Below are positions 43,101 through 50,361 of a stretch of 64,000 bases of DNA, in pieces; within the stretch, counting starts at the first letter, position 1, and each line of letters opens with the position of its first letter. A program made the translations under genes and the position numbers. The notes under the pieces are model-generated. The model searched no databases, had not been told where the DNA came from, and saw only the letters and a list, made by a program, of their open reading frames with translations. The DNA comes from Tetranychus cinnabarinus (taxonomy: Eukaryota; Arthropoda; Arachnida; Trombidiformes; Tetranychidae). The DNA is taken from positions 62,001 to 126,000 of the forward strand of contig WHVY01000009.1 in the NCBI GenBank assembly GCA_022266195.1. The letters are read 5' to 3'.

Positions 43101-43592
43101 TTAAGTATTGAAGAAGAAAAAAAATTCTGTAAAAACTAAACATTTCCTCAATTTTATAATAACATTATCTTAATAAGAGGGAAAAGTTTAAATCAAGAGT
43201 TGAACTGCAATTTGATTATTACCTGTAATCAAATTATCACATCATTTATGCTGATTATTTGATTGTAAATGTTCTCATGTGTCAATAAACTGATCAAGGT
43301 TGGAATTGAACTCAACAATTGATGATGCTGATGATGAGAATGACAATTGATTGATAATTGGATAAGAAAGCAAAAGAACGACAAAAGATGAACAAACCTT
43401 TCCATCTGACTTTCTGTACGCCTCATAGACTTTCCAAGCCAATTCAGGTCCTGCTGATCCAATTTGCTTGCCAATCTCAAAGTACTGGCTAATCGGGTTG
43501 TGAAGTGCAGTTTCTGGTGAAGTTGCAGGAATCGGTGTTTGTCCAGCTTGACCCGAGGTTCCTCCAGTTCCACCCTTTAATTTGGCAAACAT
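1039..43592 (-). CDS. SCYL2: SCYL2 (SCY1-like pseudokinase 2), ten exons, 3' end outside window
   Basis: SCYL2 (CVAK104 in vertebrates) is a catalytically weak or dead kinase-like protein. It binds clathrin and AP2 and acts at endosomes and the trans-Golgi network. Exons on the minus strand: 43592-43398, 42150-41836, 41430-41284, 39303-39088, 39032-38916, 35956-35831, 29165-28989, 11255-11133, 1385-1272, 1171-1039. Together they give 554 residues of a family whose human member has about 930. Residues 1 to about 370 are the pseudokinase domain: HRN (186-188) replaces the catalytic HRD, GFEF (206-209) replaces DFG, and an APE motif lies at 243-245. Residues from about 373 are HEAT repeats (EEC..DEYQNYILP, then EIKNEILPML). 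The start is the ATG of exon 1, followed by a Gly/Thr/Pro-rich leader and the family's N-terminal pattern. The first nine introns are all phase 0 and the last donor is phase 1. The remaining exons lie left of base 1. Introns of 41,431-41,835 and 42,151-43,397 show nothing recognisable. Confidence 0.93.
1272..1385 (-). CDS. SCYL2: SCYL2 exon 9 (residues 473-510, HEAT)
   Basis: Acceptor ATTATACAG, donor GTAAAT, 38 codons. Joined straight to exon 8, it restores the HEAT-repeat spacing of human SCYL2 (ALIPRIKN corresponds to IVIPKARQ). This argues against inserting the exon-like segment at 9,315-9,440 into SCYL2. Confidence 0.9.
5062..10430 (-). pseudogene. Decayed Pumilio/Puf-domain gene inside a SCYL2 intron
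   Basis: Peptides from several minus-strand frames resemble successive segments of the C-terminal Pumilio homology domain, in the right order. They are: FKVIQNHS near 10,390 (CRVIQRIL in human PUM); DEYGLVSLSM near 10,260 (DQYGNYVIQH); ENDLRISDVINSL near 10,165 (AEIRGNVLVLS); NKHQLTIQKSL then RNMIIDDI at 9,715-9,597 (HKFASNVVEKC then RAVLIDEV); ALMNIIRDKNYSLSIIKVII at 9,440-9,315 ([20 protein letters not shown]); and EASQANQKL near 5,110 (VAEPGQRKI). Stops and frame changes break every segment but one. Splice-like borders persist at 9,597, 9,440/9,315 and 5,062, so the copy was an intron-bearing gene and not a processed one. Intact Puf proteins bind RNA 3'UTRs. The matches are weak and read by eye. 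Confidence 0.5.
9315..9440 (-). pseudogene. Intact 42-codon Puf-repeat exon of the decayed gene
   Basis: Bounded by acceptor TTTTTAG and donor GTAAGG, 42 codons with no stop and phase 0 at both ends. Because it matches the phase of the surrounding SCYL2 exons, it could in principle be spliced into SCYL2 as a cassette. Human SCYL2 has no residues at that point. The peptide (IDERDAIEQCKGC, then ALMNIIRDKNY) instead resembles the last Puf repeats. I prefer the Puf reading. Confidence 0.45.
10511..10703. repeat. Perfect 20-bp inverted repeats 153 bp apart
   Basis: The 20 bases at 10,511-10,530 (AATGAAGTTTGTGCATAAAG) are the exact reverse complement of 10,684-10,703. The interior shows no further pairing that I could see. 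This may be a small terminal-inverted-repeat element, but no clear target-site duplication flanks it. It sits just upstream (minus-strand sense) of the Puf relic. Confidence 0.6.
11133..11255 (-). CDS. SCYL2: SCYL2 exon 8 (residues 432-472, HEAT)
   Basis: Acceptor CTTTTCCAG, donor GTAAGA, 41 codons. HEIKNEILPML and SSQPQVQ correspond to DEIKNSVLPMV and APSIQIQ in human. The exon equals about one HEAT repeat. Confidence 0.93.
12862..13076. mobile_element. Short TA-flanked inverted-repeat element (MITE, Tc1/mariner-like)
   Basis: Termini are CAGTAGTGGTTAGGGTTAAG at 12,864 and the matching CAGTAGTAGTTAGGGTTAAG read inward from 13,074. Pairing continues through TTAACAAA. Weaker pairing follows, with both arms sharing GTCGCCATCT. 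A TA lies immediately outside each end (12,862-12,863 and 13,075-13,076). It has no coding capacity. TA duplication and CAG termini are typical of Tc1/mariner-type elements; the family assignment is inference. Confidence 0.8.
23503..23538. repeat. Three tandem 12-bp units
   Basis: Units GGGAGTGAGACT, GGGAGTGCAACT and GGGAGTGAAGCT follow one another directly. This is a minisatellite seed that explains the repetitive peptide in the longest chance frame of this intron. Confidence 0.85.
26641..27364. repeat. Diverged tandem duplication (units of about 364 and 335 bp)
   Basis: Unit 1 (26,641-27,004) and unit 2 (27,030-27,364) both begin CTAGTTGAATGCATCAAAAC and end in a shared ATCATTAGGA-TTGAC-TGTGAAAGT-like block. 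Long stretches between also match, with many substitutions and small indels. Both copies are more G+C-rich than the surrounding intron. On the minus strand unit 1 has an open stretch (SQGFGLALKAYDY) whose counterpart in unit 2 is broken by stops, so an older coding origin is possible but unproven. Confidence 0.8.
28989..29165 (-). CDS. SCYL2: SCYL2 exon 7 (residues 373-431, HEAT)
   Basis: Acceptor CTTTTACAG, donor GTAAAA, 59 codons. Contains ILPTISAE and IIEECNTDEYQNYILP, which match ILPCLTSE and IAEECTKEEYVKLILP of human SCYL2. Flanking introns are 6.7 kb (upstream) and 17.7 kb (downstream). Confidence 0.94.
29166..35830 (-). other. 6.7-kb SCYL2 intron, no supported gene
   Basis: Lies between exons 6 and 7. 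Two small perfect hairpins are visible: arms of 10 bp at 30,536-30,545 and 30,554-30,563, and arms of 11 bp at 30,991-31,001 and 31,020-31,030. Short open frames are numerous but compositionally like the rest of the intron. Confidence 0.6.
35831..35956 (-). CDS. SCYL2: SCYL2 exon 6 (residues 331-372)
   Basis: Acceptor TTTTTACAG, donor GTAAGC, 42 codons. Encodes the linker between the kinase fold and the HEAT repeats: YFHDQGVHALQYLDT and FYPSLRGVLCTIPK match FFDDVGAVTLQYFDT and FFKGLPKVLPKLPK in human. Confidence 0.93.
35957..38915 (-). other. 3-kb SCYL2 intron with one TA-flanked element
   Basis: Lies between exons 5 and 6. It holds the element at 36,589-37,116. Next to it, a plus-strand frame at 37,479-37,712 (MALHFYAKFHSKRIRNPPK) could be a transposon relic, but I recognise no family in it. 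Confidence 0.5.
36589..37116. mobile_element. 524-bp TA-flanked inverted-repeat element (MITE-like)
   Basis: Left terminus CAGGGTACTTCAGCTAAT at 36,591 pairs with CAGGGTATTTCAGATAAT read inward from 37,114, and TA flanks both ends. About 110 bp further in, both arms share the block TCATTTGCT-TATC-GGTCA, so the arms are long but diverged. No intact transposase is present. The CAGGGT start and TA site resemble Tc1/mariner-type non-autonomous elements. Confidence 0.75.
38916..39032 (-). CDS. SCYL2: SCYL2 exon 5 (residues 292-330)
   Basis: Acceptor TTCTACAG, donor GTAAGA, 39 codons in phase 0. Encodes the end of the kinase-like C-lobe. The pattern LLEPASRKRPTSHTFS corresponds to the TPTVRPDADQM region of the human protein. 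Confidence 0.9.
39088..39303 (-). CDS. SCYL2: SCYL2 exon 4 (residues 220-291)
   Basis: Acceptor TTTTGCAG, donor GTAAGT. Contains the activation-segment APE (LDFMAPEV) and the conserved C-lobe Asp in SPQSDMFSFG. The next family feature, the FNNG stretch, corresponds to FNKGKP in human. Confidence 0.94.
39304..41283 (-). other. 2-kb SCYL2 intron
   Basis: Lies between exons 3 and 4. The join DNM-IPVSCP reproduces the human spacing, so no extra exon is needed, although an open minus frame with a GTAAGA donor lies at 39,811-40,068. A tRNA-like fragment (40,271-40,308) and a possible element terminus (about 40,620-40,655) are noted in the findings. Confidence 0.5.
41284..41430 (-). CDS. SCYL2: SCYL2 exon 3 (residues 171-219)
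   Basis: Acceptor TTGACAG, donor GTGAGT. Encodes the catalytic-loop equivalent (IIHRNICPQSVIINK) and the strand where DFG would lie (WKLSGFEF). The catalytic Asp of HRD is Asn here and DFG is absent, as expected for a pseudokinase. Confidence 0.94.
41836..42150 (-). CDS. SCYL2: SCYL2 exon 2 (residues 66-170)
   Basis: Acceptor CCAACAG, donor GTAAGA. Encodes the rest of the pseudokinase N-lobe and the hinge. Family signatures visible are VFYFDKKW, SLANILGYLED and ETKYGLLQ, each with a clear counterpart in vertebrate SCYL2. Confidence 0.95.
43398..43592 (-). CDS. SCYL2: SCYL2 exon 1 (start codon; residues 1-65)
   Basis: Begins MFAKLKGGTGGTSG and ends YRKSDGK. It carries the degenerate glycine-loop region (IGSAGPELAWKVYEA). 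The donor is GTTTGT, a weaker form than in the other exons. It joins exon 2 in phase 0, giving KSDGK-EVSVFYFDKKW, which matches the family pattern VAVFVFDKK. Confidence 0.93.
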
Positions 43593-44193
43593 GTTCGACT
43601 CTTTACTTAAAGCAAAAATGAAAGAAACAAAAGAAACACAAAATCGAAGTCACAAAATCCGAAAAATTTGGAAACACTTTAGTCTCGATTGTTTTCCCAA
43701 ATTGTTATTAAACTAATGAACATTTCAATATATGATTAAAGTTGATCAACTGTTGAACTTGATGAGCTTTTACAGTTGATTTTGAAACTTGAACACACAC
43801 AGAATTGGAACAATTGACAAAAAAGATGATTTTCTCTATTCCATCTTTTCTTGTTACTTTAACTTGATTGTTGGCAAAAGGTAAAGTACATTAATGAAAG
43901 ACTTGTTTTTGTTGGTAATTTGCTTCTTTGATTCATGGCAAACATTGAAAATAAATGAATACTTTTTCACTTCTCTTCTCATGATGATAATGAGCTGATC
44001 ATCTTTGGTTAGGCACAATAATTAACGCAAAAAAAGAGGTTGACGATGAGATGCTTTTGTTGAGGTTAACATTGTATTTGAGTGAAGAGACATTTTTTGC
44101 TCGTTCCGTTCAACACTGTCTTTCAGTTCAATGTTTATCACTGATGAAACTTGCAATTGAAGATAAATGATGATAGGTGAATGGAAGACGAAC

Positions 44194-44211
44194 AGAGAGA
44201 GAGAGAGAGAG
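44194..44211. repeat. AG microsatellite, nine units
   Basis: Uninterrupted AG dinucleotide run upstream of SCYL2. Shorter simple runs elsewhere are AG at 5,215-5,226, GAA at 7,511-7,528 and CA at 8,551-8,562. Confidence 0.95.
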
Positions 44212-46589
44212 TTTGAACTGTTGCCTTCCAACAGCTATTTTCAGTTAGCCGATTATCACGCAAACTCTCCATTTTTCGTTAACTTTGTTATTCCCTGATC
44301 ATCATCTCTTATCATCTTCATTCCTTGACTCTTCTTTCTTCGTCAGCTTTTGTCTCTTTTCTACCTTTTTTCTTACCTTTTCTCTTCCATCATTTCTCAT
44401 CATTTTCCCTCATTTTCTTATTTTTATCTTCTTCTTCCATGCTCCACTTTTTACCATAATTAACCCATAATGATCATCCTAATTTCATCTTTTCAAGTCT
44501 TTACTTTTTTTTCGTTCATCACCTTTCAAATTTATATTCATTGACAATGTTGAACATCACTTGCTTGCTACTCCATTTCAATGATGAATTAATCATTGAG
44601 CAATTATTTAAATTCATTTGCACCAGTTAAATGGTCTAAAATTGACGTTAAATTTAAATTATTCTGAAAGTTCCAATCGACAATCGACTCGATCCGATAG
44701 TTTAGAACTATTCTTGATCTTAAATTAGGAAATGGAGAGAGTTCTGATTCTGTCCATTCATTTGCTCGATTGGGACGAAAAACAGAAATCAATCGATTTT
44801 TCCTTTTCTTCCATGAACCTGATGGCAACACTGTATCTAATGTCGAAGCCGAGCAACACTCACTAGCAGCGAATGGCTTGACTGGCTAATAGACTGAATA
44901 ACGTGACATTGCTGATTAGTTTTTCAGTTAATACAATCGAAATGTGAAAAATGCAAAAAATTGATTCCAACGAAAATTTACAAATCTTTATTTATGCACA
45001 TATTTATTCAGCACAATTTTGGGAGCTTCATCTATTCTCTGTGTTCAAGTTAATAATTAAGAGTTCATTTAAAATCATTCATTTCTTCCTTGTAATTATC
45101 CTTCTGTTACTTGTTTCATTCATTCAATATTAAAGTTGCATTATCGATTCATGATAAACTCGATACAGTTTGAGCAAAATATTTAACACTGTTAATCATC
45201 TATTTATGAAGTTATTATCGATAGAAATGATCGACCAGAGATTTGCGTATAAGTCGATCAAAATTGATTCGAAATAACAGATACAATGAAGACTCAATGA
45301 GGCTTATTAGTTCTACTTGAACATTCCTGAACCAATGGATAGACTGTGAACATGAGTAAAAGTTCAATTTAAATCAATATTCTATCTTCTATCTGTGTTC
45401 AATATCTGCACTTATCTGACGCTATTTTAAAACATTCAACATATATTATATTTCCAAGTCTTTTGCTCATCCTCATCTTTAATCAAATCTTTAGCATTAT
45501 TTTTTCGATTTACTTTTCCTCTTTCCCCTGGCCACAGAAAAACTCAGATGAAAATCGATAAAAAATTCGAGTTATTTCGATAAATCCATCAGTAAACTAT
45601 TCGATGAAATTCAAGTGAAACTATTTACTGATAAAAGACTCGTTACATCAGCTCATCAGAACATCTTATCAACATTATCGAACTTTTTTGTTACCTTTTT
45701 TCAATAAAATATGTTTCATCGTTTCTCTTTTCATTTTCAATAATTGATGAGTTTATGATTGATTACAAATCTTTACATCTGCCAATCGTCATTCAAGATT
45801 CCTGTTTTTTGTCAAATAATTATTTCTGATTTCCTTTGAAATGTAAACTTAAAGTTGTCTAATGGAATCCAATCACTGGTTCGCCAGATTAATGTTCAAA
45901 TCTTTTTTACAAATCAAACATTTGACGTTCGACTTTCAAAGTATCAACTGATTTTCATGATATTCCAATCTCAACTTTTAATTAGTAATCAATATCGACT
46001 ATTTTTCAGGTTTACTTTGATGGATAAACATTGAGCTATTGAACTGAGTAAAGATATTGTTTGAATATAAACTTGAGGTTCTTCATGTTTGACAAAATAA
46101 CACATTTTAACCTTTAAAGGTTTGAAAGCTCAATATTAACCTTTTCGGGTTAACAGTTGATTCCAGAGTATCATTCATATTGACATTTTTAATTAAAAAC
46201 AAAAGTAACTTTGTTTAGATAAGCTTTGAGATGAGCAACTGTCAAACGTCAATCAACCTGGACCGACTCGCTAATGATAATTGAACCTTTTTTAACCACA
46301 TTTCATCAGACTAAATTGTTCAACTTTACTTTTGATCCAAGCTCTTATTACACTTTACGTTTTAAACAGCAAAATATTCCTCATTTGCATGATCGATACA
46401 AATAATTGTAAATCAAGTGACTTTGAATTTCATGTTAAGCAAACAAAAGATATTGAATTTAACAATTTAAAGTCATTCCTGTGAAAGTTTATTTTTTGTA
46501 TTGAATTGGTTCATGAATGATACTGCCATCTATTGTTTTTTATGTTAACCTTTTCCTTCAGCATTCAACAAACCATTTAATGGTATAGA

Positions 46590-46814
46590 TAAACTGTCCA
46601 AAAAACTGAATAGTTTACGAGTTGATTAAAAGTAGACAAAGTGATTGTTCAACTGTTTGTTATTGTACATTTTATTGGCAACTTATAAAGGTAACACATT
46701 TGATGGTAAATGTGAAGACGACAATTTAATTATGTACATTTAATGTTTTGTTTACTTACATTGAACGGGACAGAATGTAAAGTAAACGTTGTATGGCTTA
46801 ATTGTTGTGTTACA
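46590..46814. repeat. Direct repeat, left copy
   Basis: Matches 49,920-50,145 in the same orientation at an offset of about 3,330 bp. Shared anchors are AGACAAAGTGA, TTGTACATTTTATTGGCAAC, GTACATTTAATGTTTTGTTTA and CTTAATTGTTGT. The copies are highly similar over the central 190 bp, and similarity fades on the 5' side. The right copy is the 3' flank of the gene at 48,844-49,902. Confidence 0.85.
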
Positions 46815-47575
46815 GTCGTTCTTCTCGAAATCTCACGTCGTGGGATAAGTTTTTTTGCTATTAACCCTAAATTTTACTTGAAAATACATAATGGCCTTGT
46901 TTACATCTTTGCAAATCTTACAGTAATATAGATTAGTTAATTCAATTAATCAATTGGAATTTTGGGGTTATTGTTTAATGCAATTGATAAATTATATTTT
47001 TAAAGTCCTCTTGAAGTGGATTCACTATCAAACAGGTATGTTTCTGTTAAGAATAGCTTGTATTTTTCATATACTGAACTAATGTTGGTTTTTCTTTTGA
47101 ATTGGTGTGCAAAATATCATAAATTTTTTCAAAACTTGTATCATCATTGTTATCAACAACATTTCAAAAACGCATTTCCATCAATTATCATAGTCTGTAT
47201 CATCGTATCAAAATCTATTTGCTTCTTGATTCATGGGGTAGCCACAAGGATCCAATATCCAATACAGTGGATATTTTCGTGTGTTTATTAAGATCTTTCT
47301 CAGCTGCTCATAGCATGATATTCAAAAAACTGAAAATACACTACTCTGACCGTTGCCATTATTATCCAGCTGAAAAATTCAGATAAATTTATAGTTTGCT
47401 CCTGCAATGTAGCGCACAGTTTTGCTTAAATATACTCTAAAAAGGCGAAATAACTCAAGGTTAGTGGAAAGAAAAGCGTTAGAATTCAAAGTTGAGCAAC
47501 ATAAATGGGCTCTAACGAGGGCTAAGCTTTCTTGTTCTTTTTTTGTTTCCTGTTATTTGCCTCCATGTTTATATA

Positions 47576-48115
47576 GCGCCCGTTTTTCTTCATTTTACGC
47601 CTTCATGCATGGATAACTCACAAACGATTAGTGCTACAGACCTAAGACTTGAACAATGAGCTTATTCAGATTGCACAATTATAAGTTCAAACGCTCAAGG
47701 TTAATCAAAGTCAATTCTTTATTTGACTTCTAATTGACATTGGAAGTTCATTTTCTGAAATCGAAAATCGCATGTGCATAACTCATACTGGCTAAAGAAT
47801 ATGACTGATACCATAACATTGTGTTATGGTATCAGTCATATTCAATCGTATTCAGAAAAAATTCATTTATCTTTCCAGTTGTATGCGTAATTAACATGGG
47901 ATCAGCACTATCGAGTCAGAAAAATTTTGCGATTTCAGAAAATGACCTTGCAATGTCAGTTGAAGGTCAAATGACGAATTAACCTTGAATAACTTTGAGC
48001 GTTTGAAATAATGTTTGTTCTATCTGAATAAACTCATGGTTCAAGTCGTAGGGCTGTAGCATTGAGTGTTCGTGAGTTATGCCCGTAAAAAGGCGTAAAA
48101 TAGAAAAAACGCCCG
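47576..48115. repeat. 540-bp fold-back (long inverted repeat) with perfect 22-bp core
   Basis: At the centre, 47,797-47,818 is the exact reverse complement of 47,822-47,843 with a 3-base loop. Further out the arms pair again over about 180-200 bp. Read inward, both contain ATTTTACGCCTT, ATAACTCAC, TGCTACAG-CCTA, TTCAAACGCTCAA and TTCATTTTCTGAAATCG-like blocks. The right arm has roughly 50 extra bases near the core. No open frame spans it. This is either a fold-back/MITE-type element or an inverted duplication. If transcribed it would form a long double-stranded hairpin. Confidence 0.85.
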
Positions 48116-48776
48116 TTATGTAGAAGAATGTGAACACGAAAAGAAAGAACTTCAATATCTTTTTAAAAGAGTAAACATGCGAGGAATAAATACTAATGAA
48201 AAAGGATTTCACAATCAAAAGATTACCAAGATGGTAATTACAAAAGTATGTCAGAGGAAAAATGCTAAAAATTTCTTACGATTTCCTGATGAGATTGCTG
48301 CACGAGTATGATCGTTTATTGGATTTATATTAGTATTTATCTCTAATCTAAGCACAATCGGATTTCATGGAAAGGGCGCTGCGTAATATTTTTCAATTAT
48401 CTTATCAGAATGAGCCTGTATTACCTAAATAAATTCTAATATTTCTGCAAGATAAGTAATACTTTTCAAGATCACTACTTGTCTTCACTAGAATTCTTTT
48501 TGTCCCTCATACCAAATCTGATTGAAATTCATTTAACAATTTTCATTAGGAAAATGATTAGTATTGTTTAGTCATTACTAATGACTCATTAGTTGAGAAT
48601 ATTTATTTTTTCATGATTGTAACTAACATTACTCACGTATTTATCTCATAAATCATGAGCTAAATTAAGCTTCAATTAATCTGCATGATTAGTAAACGTT
48701 TTCCACAAAGTATCTAGTGCTCATAATTTTGCCTCCAATTTTCATGTGTAGATGAAAAGAGGCTGAGTTTTTGACA

Positions 48777-48801
48777 TATAGATAATTCTGCTTAAATCAG
48801 T
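48777..48801 (+). promoter_or_regulatory. Possible core promoter of the secreted-protein gene
   Basis: TATAGATA at 48,777-48,784 is followed about 20 bases later by TCAGT (48,797-48,801), an arthropod-type initiator core. The ATG is 43 bases beyond. The spacing is a little short for a canonical TATA/Inr pair, so this is tentative. Confidence 0.25.
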
Positions 48802-48843
48802 ACATTTTTTCATTATTTTGTGACGACTTGTAATAACAAGGCA

Positions 48844-49902
48844 ATGAATATGCTTTTGTCAACTACTCTATATACTTTAATTGTGTCTCAATTAACAACA
48901 GCAACTACAGCAATATGGAAAAAATGTTTAGATTCAGATAATGATCCTTGTCCATTGCAAACATTACGATTTACAATTCGTTCCAAGATCGGAGCAGAAG
49001 GCGGAAATCCAGATTGTAGATTAACTACTCGACCAACTATTTATGGTAACCTGATCTTTGCTAAGGTAGAATGGCCCGAATCTAACACTTCTCCATTCAT
49101 GCAGATTGCTGTTAATGAAAACACTTTAGAACTTTTATATACTTGTGGTCCAGTAGTTAAATCACCAATTATCAATGATACTGTCAATGAAGTGTTTCTC
49201 TATTATAGAATCTATCCAAAGATAAATGGAACTTCGATTTATATCGATGATGAATTATATTGCTCCTGGTCACTGGATATGAACAACTCTTCATTTCCTT
49301 TTCAATTGATTGATCCACCCCAATATTACATCTCAGACCGTGGATACCAAATCTATTACAACTTAACCCAGACTGTGCCTATTGCTCAAGCTAACTACGC
49401 TCAGCTGCCTAAAAGTGTTGAACAGTTTGTTGATGGTTATCAATACAAAGTTATTGGCTCGGAAAAGTATCTGTTTATTACTCGAGTAGCAGATAAAACT
49501 ATTGATTTCGTGTTGAAAATTAATGGCGAAACTCCAAAGTTGGTTCAAGTCAATTTAATTAATGAAAATTCATTGAGCATAAAGATTGAGTTGAATTTCA
49601 AGAAAAGAACCATGATTGCGTATGCAAGTGCTTTAAAATTAGAAGATAATTTGTGGGATAAAATCCTTAATTCGAGCATGGAGGGGAATGAGTGCCGATG
49701 GTCATTTGCTGATCCAATTCATACTCTTTATGGACCAATAAATCTAAAAGAAAAAACTTATGAATTACAAATAATTGAAAACAATATGTTTGCTCAAGTT
49801 GATCAAACTAATTTCAAAATATCTTCGGGTTCAAGCTCATTGAAGGTTGCCGTATCATTGTTGGTTAGCATTTTATTGTCAATGTGTTTCTTATCAAGAT
49901 AA
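48844..49902 (+). CDS. Intronless secreted or GPI-anchored glycoprotein, unknown family
   Basis: An open frame of 352 residues, far longer than any other uninterrupted frame in the window. The frame is open from a GTG 24 bases upstream, but the first ATG (48,844) starts a typical signal peptide (MNMLLSTTLYTLIVSQLTTA), so I use it. The mature part has seven N-glycosylation sequons (ESNTS, INDT, INGT, overlapping NNS and NSS, YNLT, LNSS) and scattered cysteines (KKCLD, DPCP, DCR, YTCG, YCSW, ECRW). The C-terminus has a small-residue stretch SSGSSS, then the hydrophobic tail LKVAVSLLVSILLSMCFL ending in SR, the layout of a GPI-attachment signal or a short tail anchor. CSWSLDMN and CRWSFADP may mark two halves of a duplicated fold. 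It points away from SCYL2 and towards rabphilin. I do not recognise the family. Confidence 0.85.
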   Translation: MNMLLSTTLYTLIVSQLTTATTAIWKKCLDSDNDPCPLQTLRFTIRSKIGAEGGNPDCRLTTRPTIYGNLIFAKVEWPESNTSPFMQIAVNENTLELLYTCGPVVKSPIINDTVNEVFLYYRIYPKINGTSIYIDDELYCSWSLDMNNSSFPFQLIDPPQYYISDRGYQIYYNLTQTVPIAQANYAQLPKSVEQFVDGYQYKVIGSEKYLFITRVADKTIDFVLKINGETPKLVQVNLINENSLSIKIELNFKKRTMIAYASALKLEDNLWDKILNSSMEGNECRWSFADPIHTLYGPINLKEKTYELQIIENNMFAQVDQTNFKISSGSSSLKVAVSLLVSILLSMCFLSR

Positions 49903-49919
49903 CTGTATTGCACTGTATA

Positions 49920-49925
49920 ATTAAA
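49920..49925 (+). terminator. Possible poly(A) signal ATTAAA
   Basis: The common variant hexamer lies 18 bases after the stop codon of the secreted-protein gene. It is the only clear plus-strand candidate close to the stop. Confidence 0.35.
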
Positions 49926-50081
49926 TTGTTCAAAGCGACTGATGGCTTCAAGTTGATTAAGTTTAGACAAAGTGACTGTTTAATTGTTTTCATTGTACAT
50001 TTTATTGGCAACTTTCAAAAGTAATACATTTAATGGTTAAATGTGTAGACGGCAATTTAATCATGTACATTTAATGTTTTG

Positions 50082-50087
50082 TTTATT
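50082..50087 (-). terminator. Possible rabphilin poly(A) signal AATAAA
   Basis: AATAAA on the minus strand about 185 bases after the rabphilin stop codon. A second AATAAA lies at 50,001-50,006. Confidence 0.4.
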
Positions 50088-50271
50088 TACATCGAACGGG
50101 ACAAAATGGAAAGTAAATGTTGTATCACTTAATTGTTGTATTAGTGTGAAGATGAAGCTAGGAATAAGCCAGTTGAATGTTTCCATAAAAGTTAGGTTCA
50201 TCTTTTAGGTAAAGTTCAGTGTGTTCCTCATCAAAAGTATCTTTTAGTTGAATTGAAATTTTCATTAGTGA

Positions 50272-50361
50272 TCAACGTTTTTTTGATGATGAAGATTGAT
50301 GGTTAGGCGTGGATGGTTTTGGTATCTTTTGGAAAAACCAGGCACCAGATTTTTTCCATAT
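50272..50361 (-). CDS. Rph: Rabphilin exon 5 (SGAWFF motif and stop)
   Basis: Acceptor TTTTCCAAG. Encodes IWKKSGAWFFQKIPKPST and ends SSSSKKR then TGA. The motif is the Rab contact WKRSGAWFFKGFPK of human rabphilin. No good splice donor precedes the stop, so the short form appears to be the encoded product. Confidence 0.88.
   Translation of the reverse strand: MWKKSGAWFFQKIPKPSTPNHQSSSSKKR

Larger units (their letters stand above)
43593..48843. other. Intergenic interval between SCYL2 and the secreted-protein gene
   Basis: Contains the SCYL2 promoter region, an AG microsatellite (44,194-44,211), the left copy of a direct repeat (46,590-46,814) and the fold-back element (47,576-48,115). A slightly more G+C-rich patch at 44,700-44,890 has a minus-strand open frame (44,604-44,831) that could be SCYL2 5' untranslated sequence. 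I could not place a transcription start. Confidence 0.55.
49920..50145. repeat. Direct repeat, right copy (shared 3' flank)
   Basis: Second copy of the repeat at 46,590-46,814. It contains the 3' flank of the plus-strand gene and, on the minus strand, the likely 3' end of rabphilin, so two convergent transcripts probably terminate inside it. Confidence 0.85.

Noticed and set aside
46590..50145. LTR retrotransposon interpretation of the direct repeats
   Set aside because: The repeats lack TG...CA ends, the interval has no gag/pol-like frame, primer-binding site or polypurine tract that I could see, and similarity fades gradually on one side.
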